DNA from: Paenibacillus sp. Soil750
GTDB lineage: Bacteria > Bacillota > Bacilli > Paenibacillales > NBRC-103111
Direction of reading: 5' to 3'
NCBI RefSeq assembly: GCF_001428045.1
Contig: NZ_LMSD01000008.1
Location: 1-64,000 of the forward strand
Length of the DNA: 64,000 nt
Positions 1-7,170 of the stretch are shown piece by piece. The notes below the pieces were generated by a model. It was not told the origin of the DNA. It ran no database searches and saw only the letters and a list, made by a program, of their open reading frames with translations. The position numbers and the translations under genes were made by a program. Positions within the stretch are counted from its first letter, which is position 1, and the number at the start of each line of letters is the position of its first letter.

Positions 1-12
1 AACGCTTTGACT

Positions 13-130
13 GTTTGGTGATGATGGCGGAGGGGACCCACGCGTTCCCATCTCGAACACGACCGTTAAGCCCTCCAGCGTCGATGGTACTTGAACCGTA
101 GGGTTCTGGGAGAGTAGAACGTTGCCAAGC
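13..130 (+). rRNA. rrf: 5S ribosomal RNA
   Basis: The sequence has the strongly conserved 5S core (GGGACCCACGCG, CCGTTAAGCCCTCCAGCG) and closing ends GTTTGGT / TGCCAAGC that pair as helix I, giving about 118 nt. It is the 3' gene of an rRNA operon whose 16S and 23S genes lie before the window. The exact ends are set only from the terminal helix and may be off by one or two bases. Confidence 0.96.
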
Positions 131-140
131 GACTAAAAGA

Positions 141-175
141 GCTTTACTTGGAGATATCCAGGTAAGGCTTTTTTT
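141..175 (+). terminator. rRNA operon terminator
   Basis: A 12-bp stem (GCTTTACTTGGA / TCCAGGTAAGGC, with G-T pairs) and a GATA loop are followed by seven T residues, directly after the 5S gene. This is a standard intrinsic terminator. Confidence 0.9.
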
Positions 176-210
176 GCATTAGCCTATGTTTCACCCATTT
201 ACTTAACCAT

Positions 211-397
211 CAACTGTATTTCCTACAGCTAAGTTCATGGAATTACTCCGAAAAATTGATTTAGATGGAAAACCTACATCTAATAACATGGGAATTCCCC
301 ATATTCAGTTAGTTTAACTGAAATTAACTACATAAAATCCATCTATTTCGATGATTGTGGCAAATGGAGCGAAATTAACTGGATAAAATCCATTTAA
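211..397. repeat. Four-palindrome intergenic element, family A copy 1
   Basis: Four imperfect palindromes start at 211, 261, 324 and 375 (steps of 50, 63 and 51 bp). Their arms are variants of TTAGCTGTA or TTAGATGG paired with TACAGCTAA or CCATCTAA around a short A/T-rich centre. An extra perfect palindrome, TTCAGTTA-GTT-TAACTGAA, lies at 304-322 between units 2 and 3. The same arms and spacing recur at 26852-27037 and 52482-52666. No gene is seen here; function unknown. Confidence 0.85.
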
Positions 398-399
398 GT

Positions 400-530
400 G
401 TGAGGGGTGGAGAGAGACCTTTGGGGGGACGGAGTGAGGCGGGGAGTGGAGAGGAAGAGTAGTGGTCGAGTGAGTATGGAAACTAATGGAATGCTGGTGG
501 GAGAGTAGAGTAGCTGAGAGGTGGTCAAGG
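400..530 (+). repeat. Purine-rich low-complexity stretch
   Basis: A G/A-rich stretch with words such as GAGGGGTGGAG and GGGGAGTGGAG. It resembles a degenerate form of the 27-bp minisatellite at 6579-6915, and like that array it directly follows a four-palindrome element. No coding potential is seen. The remaining bases to 660 hold a TATAAT at 625-630 without a convincing -35 box, possibly the promoter of the next operon. Confidence 0.55.
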
Positions 531-669
531 GTCAGGGCGATACGTCAAGCCAAGTCCCAAGATTTCAAAATAACTTTGTCATTTTCACAAAAATATATGA
601 AGAATCCTAATAATGGCTTCATTTTATAATACAATAAAGCTTAGTTGACTTTTAGGGGAGTGATACATA

Positions 670-1260
670 GTGGAGAACGCCTATGTTCAGATAGGTACGG
701 CGATGTTTCGGACAGGGATTTTGGGATATGGCGGCGGGCCGTCGATCGTGCCATTAATTCGGTATGAAGCGGTGACGCGTTTTAAGTGGATGAAGGATGA
801 GGAGTTCATGGAGGTGCTCGCGATAGCGAATACGCTGCCGGGGCCGATTGCGACGAAGCTGGCAGGTTATTTGGGGTATCGGCTCAAAGGGAGCTGGGGA
901 GCGGTAATTGGTCTGCTAGCTCATATTTTGCCTACTTGCGTCGCGATGGTGGGGTTGTATTCATTTATTACGTTTTTCAGTACGTCGCATGTGATTAAGG
1001 GGATGATTGCTGCCGTAGTGCCGATTGTCGCGGTCATGCTAGGCGTGATGGCGTATGAGTTTGGTGAGAAAGCGATCAAAGGGTTAGGCTGGCCAGCGGG
1101 GGTTACCTTTTTCATCATTGCCTTCCTGCTGCTACAACCTTTATCGGTGCACCCCGCTATCGTGATATTCATGTTCCTCCTATATGGGGCCTTCCATCAC
1201 AAGCTAAAGGACAAGTGGACGAAGAGTAAGAAGACGCTTGGCAAAGGTGATGGCGTATGA
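670..1260 (+). CDS. Chromate transporter, first half-size subunit (CHR family)
   Basis: This 196-residue, very hydrophobic protein carries the CHR signatures GYGGGPSIVPLI near residue 19 and LPGPIATKLAGYLGY near residue 56. About six membrane segments fit the short-chain CHR type, in which two separate half proteins replace one two-domain ChrA. Members expel chromate at the membrane. The start is GTG, preceded at good distance by AGGGGAG (654-660). It overlaps the next gene by four bases (ATGA), so the two halves are almost certainly translated together. Family assignment is firm; the substrate is inferred from family. Confidence 0.9.
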   Translation: MENAYVQIGTAMFRTGILGYGGGPSIVPLIRYEAVTRFKWMKDEEFMEVLAIANTLPGPIATKLAGYLGYRLKGSWGAVIGLLAHILPTCVAMVGLYSFITFFSTSHVIKGMIAAVVPIVAVMLGVMAYEFGEKAIKGLGWPAGVTFFIIAFLLLQPLSVHPAIVIFMFLLYGAFHHKLKDKWTKSKKTLGKGDGV

Positions 1261-1793
1261 TGGATTGGTGGCATTTGCTCGTTAGTTTCTTTCTTGCCAA
1301 TGTATTTGGCTATGGCGGCGGTCCTTCGTCGATCCCGCTGATGTTTCAAGAGATCGTGACGAATCACAATTGGATGAACAGCAGTGAGTTCTCCAACATG
1401 TTGGCGCTGGGGAATGCGCTGCCGGGGCCGATTGCGACGAAAATCGCCGCGTACGTAGGCTACCAAATCGGCGGATGGATTGGCGTGCTGATTGCGGTGG
1501 CGGCAACGGTAGTTCCGTCGATTATTGCACTTATTATTTTGCTAAATATGCTGCAGAAATACAAGCAATCCCCTGTCATTAAAGGCATGACACTGCTGGT
1601 TCAGCCCGTGATTGCGATTATGATGGTGCTGGTCACCTGGAGCAGCTTAGTGGAGTCTACGAAAGCGATTGGGTATCTACAGTTTATCGGAATCGCCGCG
1701 GTGGCCTTTTATTTAATTCAAATTCGGAAGATACATCCAGCCTTTGTGATTCTTGCAGGGTTCGTATATGGTGGGATTTTTCTGTCCACGTAA
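1257..1793 (+). CDS. Chromate transporter, second half-size subunit (CHR family)
   Basis: The 178-residue partner of the preceding gene repeats the CHR signatures (FGYGGGPSSIPLM near residue 18, LPGPIATKIAAYVGY near residue 57) and has a similar set of membrane segments. The pair presumably forms a heterodimer in which the two copies have opposite membrane topology, as known for short-chain CHR pairs. The ATG overlaps the upstream stop. A hairpin terminator at 1813 ends the two-gene operon. Confidence 0.9.
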   Translation: MMDWWHLLVSFFLANVFGYGGGPSSIPLMFQEIVTNHNWMNSSEFSNMLALGNALPGPIATKIAAYVGYQIGGWIGVLIAVAATVVPSIIALIILLNMLQKYKQSPVIKGMTLLVQPVIAIMMVLVTWSSLVESTKAIGYLQFIGIAAVAFYLIQIRKIHPAFVILAGFVYGGIFLST

Positions 1794-1812
1794 TCTAATC
1801 TCACACATTTTT

Positions 1813-1840
1813 GGCGCTAAGCACAAAGCTTGCGCCTCTT
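1813..1840 (+). terminator. Terminator after chromate transporter operon
   Basis: The arms GGCGC+AAGC and GCTT+GCGCC pair, with one bulged T, around ACAAA. TCTTTTC follows. It sits 20 bp after the stop codon of the second transporter half. Confidence 0.75.
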
Positions 1841-1951
1841 TTCGTTACGACACCAAACTTGATGTCACGTTTATTGACGCCCAAGATAGGCGGGCCGTAT
1901 AGTGATGTGAGAGGGATAAGAAGTAAACTGATCGATGATCTCGGAATCTGG

Positions 1952-1988
1952 AAACAGCAAATCCCTAGTGGGAGATGCTGTTTTGTCA
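1952..1988 (+). promoter_or_regulatory. Leader hairpin before purine importer operon
   Basis: Outer arms AAACAGCA and TGCTGTTT (8 bp) enclose an inner TCCC-TAGT-GGGA hairpin separated by an AA/GA internal loop; TTTTG ends the 3' arm. It looks like an intrinsic terminator or attenuator about 50 bp before the importer ATPase gene. The 110 bases before it (1841-1951) could hold a regulatory leader, but they match no riboswitch I recognise and are not a guanine aptamer. TTGTCA at 1983 with TATTGT at 2005 is a weak promoter candidate. Confidence 0.4.
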
Positions 1989-2037
1989 TATCAAGGTGAG
2001 TAGATATTGTCTAACGGAATAAGGAGGTCGGGGGCCT

Positions 2038-3573
2038 GTGCGTACACAAGAGAAGGATGCTGTCGAGATGGTCCAAATCGTTAAGCAGTTCGGTTCTGTG
2101 CTGGCGAATGATGAGGTGGATTTCAGAGCGAGATCTGGGGAAATACATGCGCTGCTAGGCGAAAATGGTGCGGGCAAGAGTACGATGATGTGCATGCTGT
2201 CCGGCGTGTATCGTCCGACGAGCGGAGAGATTTACATACATGGCGAGCAGGTGCGTATTCGCTCACCGAAGGATGCGATGAAGCTGGGGATCGGTATGGT
2301 GTTTCAGAACTTCCGCCTCGTGCAGACCCTGACGGCTGCGGAGAATATTGTGCTTGGGGAAGCTGGCTCTGTCTGGCGCGGACCTGGTTGGTTGTCGAAG
2401 AAATCGGAGGAGATCGAGGCGATTTCGAAGCATTTTGGGCTGCTGTTTCCCGTAGATCGGCCCATCTGGCAGCTATCTGTTGGCGAGCAGCAGCGAGTGG
2501 AAATTGTAAAGACGCTCTATCGGGGAGCGGATTTTATTATTCTAGATGAGCCAACGTCGGTGTTGACACCGGGAGAGGTTGATCAGCTTTTTGAGACGCT
2601 GAACCGGATGAAAAAGGAAGGCAAAACGGTCATTATGACGACGCATAAGCTCAAAGAGGTGATGTTCGCGGCGGATCATATCTCGGTCATGCGCAAGGGC
2701 AAGATGATTGCGACAATGGCGAAATCGGAAACGAGCGAGCGTGAGCTTGCGCAGTTGATGGTGGGCGAGATGAACTTAGCGAGCCGGGCACAACAAAGAA
2801 CGCGAGCGAAGGAGAAGCCGATGCTCACGGTCAAGGGGCTTGACGTGTATGCGGACCACGGACGCAAAGTGCTGGATGGGCTTCATTTTGAGGTAAATGA
2901 AGGGGAGATTGTCGGTGTTGCAGGCGTCTCTGGGAACGGCCAGAAGGAGCTGGCAGAAGTGTTGACGGGGCTGCGCGTTTGGAAGCAGGGGGAGGTCCAT
3001 TTTGACGGAAAGGCGTTGCGGAATGGTTCGGTTCGGGGAGCGATTGAGCTTGGAATCGGGCACGTACCGGAGAACCGGATGCGCAGCGGCCTTGCGGGAA
3101 GTTTGGACTCGGTGGATAATCTGTTGTTCAAAACATACCGCTCCTCGGAACGGTCACGATTTGGTTTGCTGCGGACAGGGAGCAATCGGACTTGGTCTCA
3201 GCGGTTGGTTGAGATGTTCGATGTGAAAACGTCGGGGATTGATTCGCCCGTTCAATTCATGTCGGGTGGGAATCAGCAGAAGCTGCTTTTTGCTAGGGAG
3301 ATTGATCAAGGTCCTAAGCTTATGATTGCAGTACATCCAACACAGGGACTCGATGTAGGTGCGTCGGAGGGTGTGTATCAACTGCTGGAGGATTTGCGAA
3401 GTAAGGGGCGCTCTGTGCTGCTCATTTCAGAGGATTTGGATGAGGTACTGCAGCTGGCTGACCGTATTCTGGTGATGTACGATGGGCGCATTGTTGGGAA
3501 TATATCGAGGGAAGCGGCGAGCCGCGAACACATCGGTATGCTGATGGCCGGATCGGAGGAGGATGCAGGATGA
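2038..3573 (+). CDS. ABC transporter ATP-binding protein, BMP-type purine/nucleoside importer
   Basis: This 511-residue tandem ATPase drives import of nucleosides or purine bases. The first domain has Walker A GENGAGKST (residues 41-49), signature LSVGEQQR (about 146) and Walker B FIILDEPTS (about 165). The second has the degenerate Walker A GVSGNGQKE (about 295) and signature MSGGNQQK, as is usual for CUT2/BMP-type ATPases such as B. subtilis NupO (YufO). It starts at GTG after AAGGAGGTCGGGGG and overlaps the first permease gene by ATGA. The guanine deaminase downstream supports a purine substrate, which remains an inference. Confidence 0.9.
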   Translation: MRTQEKDAVEMVQIVKQFGSVLANDEVDFRARSGEIHALLGENGAGKSTMMCMLSGVYRPTSGEIYIHGEQVRIRSPKDAMKLGIGMVFQNFRLVQTLTAAENIVLGEAGSVWRGPGWLSKKSEEIEAISKHFGLLFPVDRPIWQLSVGEQQRVEIVKTLYRGADFIILDEPTSVLTPGEVDQLFETLNRMKKEGKTVIMTTHKLKEVMFAADHISVMRKGKMIATMAKSETSERELAQLMVGEMNLASRAQQRTRAKEKPMLTVKGLDVYADHGRKVLDGLHFEVNEGEIVGVAGVSGNGQKELAEVLTGLRVWKQGEVHFDGKALRNGSVRGAIELGIGHVPENRMRSGLAGSLDSVDNLLFKTYRSSERSRFGLLRTGSNRTWSQRLVEMFDVKTSGIDSPVQFMSGGNQQKLLFAREIDQGPKLMIAVHPTQGLDVGASEGVYQLLEDLRSKGRSVLLISEDLDEVLQLADRILVMYDGRIVGNISREAASREHIGMLMAGSEEDAG

Positions 3574-4691
3574 GTGAACAACGAACAGCAGGCAGCATTC
3601 CCATCGAAAATAAAGTGAGTAAGCGCGGAATCGGCTTTCGTGTGCCATATCGTTTGGAAATCGATCCCGCAGGTGCGAATAGCCCTTGGTGGGTGACGAT
3701 CATTGCCATCGCTTTGGCGTTGGTGGCTTGTGGGATTTTTATCGCGTTGAATGGGATGAACCCCTTCATGGTCTACAGCAAAATGGTGAAGGGGGCCTTC
3801 GGCTCCACCTTTGGATTGACGGAAACATTAGTGAAGGCGATACCTTTGCTCCTTTGCGGGCTAGGGGTGTCGATTGCCTACCGCATCTCTGTGTGGAACA
3901 TCGGGGCGGAAGGTCAGTTTGTGGCAGGGGCGATGGCGGCGACGGCGATTACAGTTTATTTTCCGCATCTACCTATGTACCTCTCAATTCCAGCTATGAT
4001 GGTCGCGGGCATCGTGGCGGGCGGCTTCTGGGGATTGCTGACGGCGATACCACGGAACTATTTTCAGGTAAACGAACTCATTACCTCGTTGATGCTAAAT
4101 TATGTGGCACTACTGGCGCTGAACTATGTGGTTTTCGGACCGTGGAAAGATCCTAAAGGCTTTAACTTCCCAGGATCCCCGATGTTTACGGTTGCGCAGT
4201 CCTTGCCTACCTTTGGTACATCGCGGCTGCATTTGGGGTTGGTTTTTGCCATCATCGCTGTGCTGATTTACGCCTTCGTCGTCCGTTATACACGCTGGGG
4301 CTATGAGCTGAGACTGATTGGTGCTAATAGTGAGGCGGCTAAAAATGCTGGCATTCGTATTTCTAGACACGTGCTGCTGGTAATGGTGATTAGCGGAGGA
4401 TTGGCGGGGCTTGCTGGCATGGGGGAAGTCTCTGGCGTAGCGCACCGTCTCATGTATGGGATCTCTCCCGGGTATGGGTACACGGCTATTATTGTGGCTT
4501 GGCTGGCGAAACTGAATCCGATTGGGCTTGTGGTTGCTTCGGTGCTCTTCGGTGGGCTCATTGTTGGCGGGTATAGTGTGCAAACGATCGGGCTTCCGTC
4601 TTCCATTTCCTCTATGATTCAAGGAGCTATTCTGTTCTTTCTCATTGCTGGAGGGATGGCGGGGAAATTCCGTATTCGTCGGAACAGCTAA
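3570..4691 (+). CDS. ABC transporter permease 1, BMP-type (NupP-like)
   Basis: A 373-residue inner-membrane protein of the BPD_transp_2 family with about eight to ten hydrophobic segments. The family motif region SVWNIGAEGQFVAGA lies near residue 110. It is slightly longer than its partner permease through a hydrophilic N-terminal segment of about 40 residues. Start ATG overlaps the ATPase stop. Together with the next gene it should form the heterodimeric channel of a B. subtilis NupOPQ-like importer. Confidence 0.9.
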   Translation: MSEQRTAGSIPIENKVSKRGIGFRVPYRLEIDPAGANSPWWVTIIAIALALVACGIFIALNGMNPFMVYSKMVKGAFGSTFGLTETLVKAIPLLLCGLGVSIAYRISVWNIGAEGQFVAGAMAATAITVYFPHLPMYLSIPAMMVAGIVAGGFWGLLTAIPRNYFQVNELITSLMLNYVALLALNYVVFGPWKDPKGFNFPGSPMFTVAQSLPTFGTSRLHLGLVFAIIAVLIYAFVVRYTRWGYELRLIGANSEAAKNAGIRISRHVLLVMVISGGLAGLAGMGEVSGVAHRLMYGISPGYGYTAIIVAWLAKLNPIGLVVASVLFGGLIVGGYSVQTIGLPSSISSMIQGAILFFLIAGGMAGKFRIRRNS

Positions 4692-4796
4692 GGGCTCTGA
4701 GGAGGATGCGGATCGACATGAGAAGTGTTGGGGAGTCGGGGGAAAGTAATTTTAGTTAATGGTGTTAATTGACGGGGAGATAAGGGGGTGTAAGAG

Positions 4797-5726
4797 ATGG
4801 ATACGATCACACAAATCATTGTTTCGGCGATCTCTTCGGGTACACCATTGCTTTTGGCCGTATTGGGCGGCATCTTGATCGAAAGATCCGGTATCATGCA
4901 GCTAGGCGCTGAGGGTTTGATGTTAATGGGTGCGGTGACTTCGTGCCTCGTTTTCATACATACAGGAAGTTTAGTACTGGCTATTCTATGTGTGCTCGCG
5001 GTAGGTGGGGTACTCGGAGTACTTCATGGTTTCTTATGCGTAACACTGCATGCGAATCAAGTTGTTTGCGGTTTGGCGATGACGATATTCGGCGCGGGGC
5101 TAAGTGCATATTTAGGTAAGCCTGTGAGTGGTCAGCCACTTGTAGGTGCGGTGCCGAAGCTCGATATGCCGTGGTTGGAGCCCGTTCCGGTGATCGGTAA
5201 AATTTTTGCCCATATGGATTTGTTTACGTGGTTAAGTTTCGTGCTCGTACTGGCTATGCACTTGTTCATCCACCGCACATCATGGGGGCTTCATCTTCGT
5301 GCAGTGGGGGATAATCCGGCTACGGCGGATGTGATGGGGATTCCTGTGATCGCGATTCGCTACGGGTGCATTGTTGTTGGCTCGATGCTGATTGGGATTG
5401 GCGGCGCGGATTTGCTGCTTGTGTATACACCGACTTGGAACGAGGGGATGACCTCCGGGCGTGGTTGGATCGCGGTGGCGCTCATTATTTTTGCGAGGTG
5501 GAATCCAATTCGTGCCCTCGTTTGCGCGTACTTCTTCGGTGTGCTAGATAGTCTGGGGTTCCGTGTGCAGCTGATCGGCAGCCATATTCCTTCTTACTTT
5601 CTGAAAATGATTCCGTACGTCGTCACCATTCTGGTACTGATGTTCCTCGGTTGGCGGAATAAAAATAAGCCATCTGGTGCGCCTGAGGCGCTGGGTGTGC
5701 CTTATATACGGGAGCAGAGATTTTAG
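4797..5726 (+). CDS. ABC transporter permease 2, BMP-type (NupQ-like)
   Basis: A 309-residue membrane protein of the same permease family. The family motif LIERSGIMQLGAEGLMLMGA near residue 27 marks the ribosyl/nucleoside importer group. It follows the first permease after 105 bp and has its own ribosome site (AAGGGGGTG before ATG). The gap shows no clear terminator, so one operon is likely. The matching substrate-binding lipoprotein is not here but at 20391-21518, inside the xanthine dehydrogenase operon. Confidence 0.9.
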   Translation: MDTITQIIVSAISSGTPLLLAVLGGILIERSGIMQLGAEGLMLMGAVTSCLVFIHTGSLVLAILCVLAVGGVLGVLHGFLCVTLHANQVVCGLAMTIFGAGLSAYLGKPVSGQPLVGAVPKLDMPWLEPVPVIGKIFAHMDLFTWLSFVLVLAMHLFIHRTSWGLHLRAVGDNPATADVMGIPVIAIRYGCIVVGSMLIGIGGADLLLVYTPTWNEGMTSGRGWIAVALIIFARWNPIRALVCAYFFGVLDSLGFRVQLIGSHIPSYFLKMIPYVVTILVLMFLGWRNKNKPSGAPEALGVPYIREQRF

Positions 5727-5776
5727 TTTATTGGGAGACGACTAGGAAAACAGGGGAAAAACTAGGAGGGCAAAAG

Positions 5777-6262
5777 ATGGGTGAATTTGAGGTTCATATT
5801 CCTTATTTAAAAAGATGTGTAGAGCTTTCTGTGCAGGCTAGAGAAGCTGGCAATACACCGTTTGGTTCGTTGCTTGTGGGGCCTACTGGGGAGATTCTGC
5901 TGGAACACGGTAATGTTGAGATTACCGAATCGAATTGCACGGGGCACGCGGAAACAATGCTCATGGAGGTAGCCTCCAAGCGATATAGCAAGGAAGAGTT
6001 GTGGGCATGTACGCTGTACACCTCTACAGAGCCGTGCGCCATGTGCGCGGGCGCGATTTATTGGGGCAACGTCGGGCGCGTTGTCTTCGGCATGTCGGAA
6101 GCCATGCTTGCAGGGCTGACAGGAGATAATGAGCAAAATCCGACGTTGATGCTGCCTTGTCGGGAGGTTTTTGCCAGAGGGAACAAGCCGATCCAAGTGA
6201 TCGGTCCTGTTCCTGAGGTTGTGGAGGCAGCCGTCGCTGCGCATGACGGATATTGGGATTAA
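5777..6262 (+). CDS. guaD: Guanine deaminase-type cytidine/deoxycytidylate deaminase-fold protein
   Basis: The 161-residue protein has the zinc site of the cytidine deaminase fold: HAE in TGHAETML near residue 56 and PCAMC near residue 85. It is the size of B. subtilis GuaD (156 residues), which turns guanine into xanthine. It lies 50 bp after the purine importer and before the urate genes, which supports that role. Its C-terminal half (LPCREVFARGNKP) differs from B. subtilis GuaD, so another nucleoside or base deaminase activity cannot be excluded. RBS AGGAGG precedes the ATG. A strong terminator follows. Confidence 0.8.
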   Translation: MGEFEVHIPYLKRCVELSVQAREAGNTPFGSLLVGPTGEILLEHGNVEITESNCTGHAETMLMEVASKRYSKEELWACTLYTSTEPCAMCAGAIYWGNVGRVVFGMSEAMLAGLTGDNEQNPTLMLPCREVFARGNKPIQVIGPVPEVVEAAVAAHDGYWD

Positions 6263-6269
6263 TAAGGGA

Positions 6270-6306
6270 AGCCATCAGGATGTTTGTTGTCCTGGTGGCT
6301 TTTTTT
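6270..6306 (+). terminator. Terminator after guanine deaminase gene
   Basis: An 11-bp stem, AGCCATCAGGA / TCCTGGTGGCT with one G-T pair, closes on TGTTTGTTG and is followed by a run of T. Confidence 0.9.
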
Positions 6307-6366
6307 GCGTGGGTTGGTGCTGGGAGATGGCCTTTTGGAGGGCTGGGTGGATGGTCCATAGCTTCA

Positions 6367-6553
6367 ATGCTGTATTTTGTACAACATGATTGAATGTTAT
6401 TGCCCTGAAAAGGGGGTGAGGTTGTATTCTGTACAACATTTTCGGCGAAATTGACCTGAAATGAACCGAATTGAAGAATAATGTTGTACGTTATACAACT
6501 CGCAAAGTGATTTAGCTTGTTTAAGGGATCGAATGTTGTATGAATTACAACAT
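6367..6553. repeat. Four-palindrome intergenic element, family B
   Basis: Four palindromes with arms ATGTTGTA / TACAACAT and five-base centres (TTTTG, TTCTG, CGTTA, TGAAT) start at 6367, 6419, 6481 and 6533, giving steps of 52, 62 and 52 bp. The spacer between units 2 and 3 holds a further short inverted pair, TTCGG (6440) and CCGAA (6466). The architecture equals that of family A although the arm sequence is unrelated. It is non-coding; function unknown. Confidence 0.88.
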
Positions 6554-6578
6554 TCGGAGAAGGTTGGGAGAGGAGCGG

Positions 6579-6915
6579 AGGTGAGGAGTGGGAGGCTGGA
6601 GTAGAAGGTGAGGAGTAGGAGGTTGGAGTGGAAGATGAGGAGTGGAAGTAGGGAGTAGGAGGTGAGGAGTGGAGGTGAGGAGTGGGAGGCTGGAGTAGAA
6701 GGTGAGGAGTGGGAGGTTGGAGTAGGAGGTGGGGAGTGGGAGGTTGGAGTAGGAGGTGAGGAGTGGGAGGCTGGAGTAGGAGGTGAGGAGTGGGAGGTTG
6801 GAGTAGGAGGTGAGGAGTAGGAGGTTGGAGTAGAAGGTGAGGAGTGGGATGGGGAGTAGGAGGTGAGGAGTAGAAGGTTGGAGTGGAAGATGAGGAGTGG
6901 AAGTAGGGAGTAGAG
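6579..6915 (+). repeat. 27-bp purine-rich minisatellite
   Basis: About twelve imperfect copies of a 27-bp unit made almost only of G and A, built from GGTGAGGAGTGGGAGG and TTGGAGTAGGA, with a few truncated copies (for example near 6660 and 6850). Because 27 is a multiple of three the complementary strand stays open as a nine-residue Leu/Ser/Pro/Thr repeat, but this has no start context and looks like a by-product. The purine run could form triplex or quadruplex structures. From 6916 to 7050 nothing else is recognised. Confidence 0.9.
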
Positions 6916-7052
6916 CTGAGGAAAGAAAACTAGATGTGCCGGAGGTTGATTGTGGAGTAGACAAGCGGTTGGCTTAATGTGTGTATGGACAAGGGATGGG
7001 AGCCCCGCCTCCCGCCGATTTTAGCAAAAATACAAAAAAAGTTAACGATGTT

Positions 7053-7077
7053 ATGAAAGATTACAAACTTCTTTCAT
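7053..7077. promoter_or_regulatory. Candidate operator upstream of puc operon promoter
   Basis: A perfect 8-bp inverted repeat, ATGAAAGA / TCTTTCAT, has a 9-bp centre (TTACAAACT). It lies immediately upstream of the -35 box of the uricase operon promoter, a usual place for an activator site. The protein that binds it is unknown; a PucR-like regulator is not encoded in the window. Confidence 0.55.
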
Positions 7078-7082
7078 ATAAA

Positions 7083-7111
7083 TTGACCCATAGGGATGGC
7101 GCAATTACAAT
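7083..7111 (+). promoter_or_regulatory. Sigma-A promoter of the uricase operon
   Basis: TTGACC (7083-7088) is followed after exactly 17 bp by TACAAT (7106-7111); each box matches the consensus in five of six bases. Transcription would start near 7118, about 50 bp before the uricase gene. Confidence 0.75.
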
Positions 7112-7170
7112 GAAACAAATCTTGGAAAAGAATGCATGACATTTAAGGCAGAAATCGAGGTGTCGGGGTT

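Noticed and set aside
180..660. Possible tRNA genes after the 5S rRNA gene
   Set aside because: No cloverleaf with TTC-type T arm could be found; the stretch consists of palindromes and purine-rich sequence.
1801..1999. Two 62-codon open frames on opposite strands between the chromate and purine transporter genes
   Set aside because: Neither has a ribosome site. They span two hairpins that look like RNA signals.
3422..3769. Several 70-140 codon frames opposite the ABC transporter, pur and puc genes
   Set aside because: All overlap strongly supported genes and lack start context, so they are treated as shadows.
6367..6553. Possible CRISPR array (repeats with spacing of about 30-40 bases)
   Set aside because: There are only four units with unequal spacing that is the same in unrelated families. 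The units are imperfect palindromes of varying sequence, and no cas genes are near.
6545..6964. Open frame of 139 codons on the minus strand, Leu/Ser/Pro/Thr-rich repeat
   Set aside because: It follows only from the 27-bp period (a multiple of three) of the purine minisatellite. There is no ribosome site and no family likeness.
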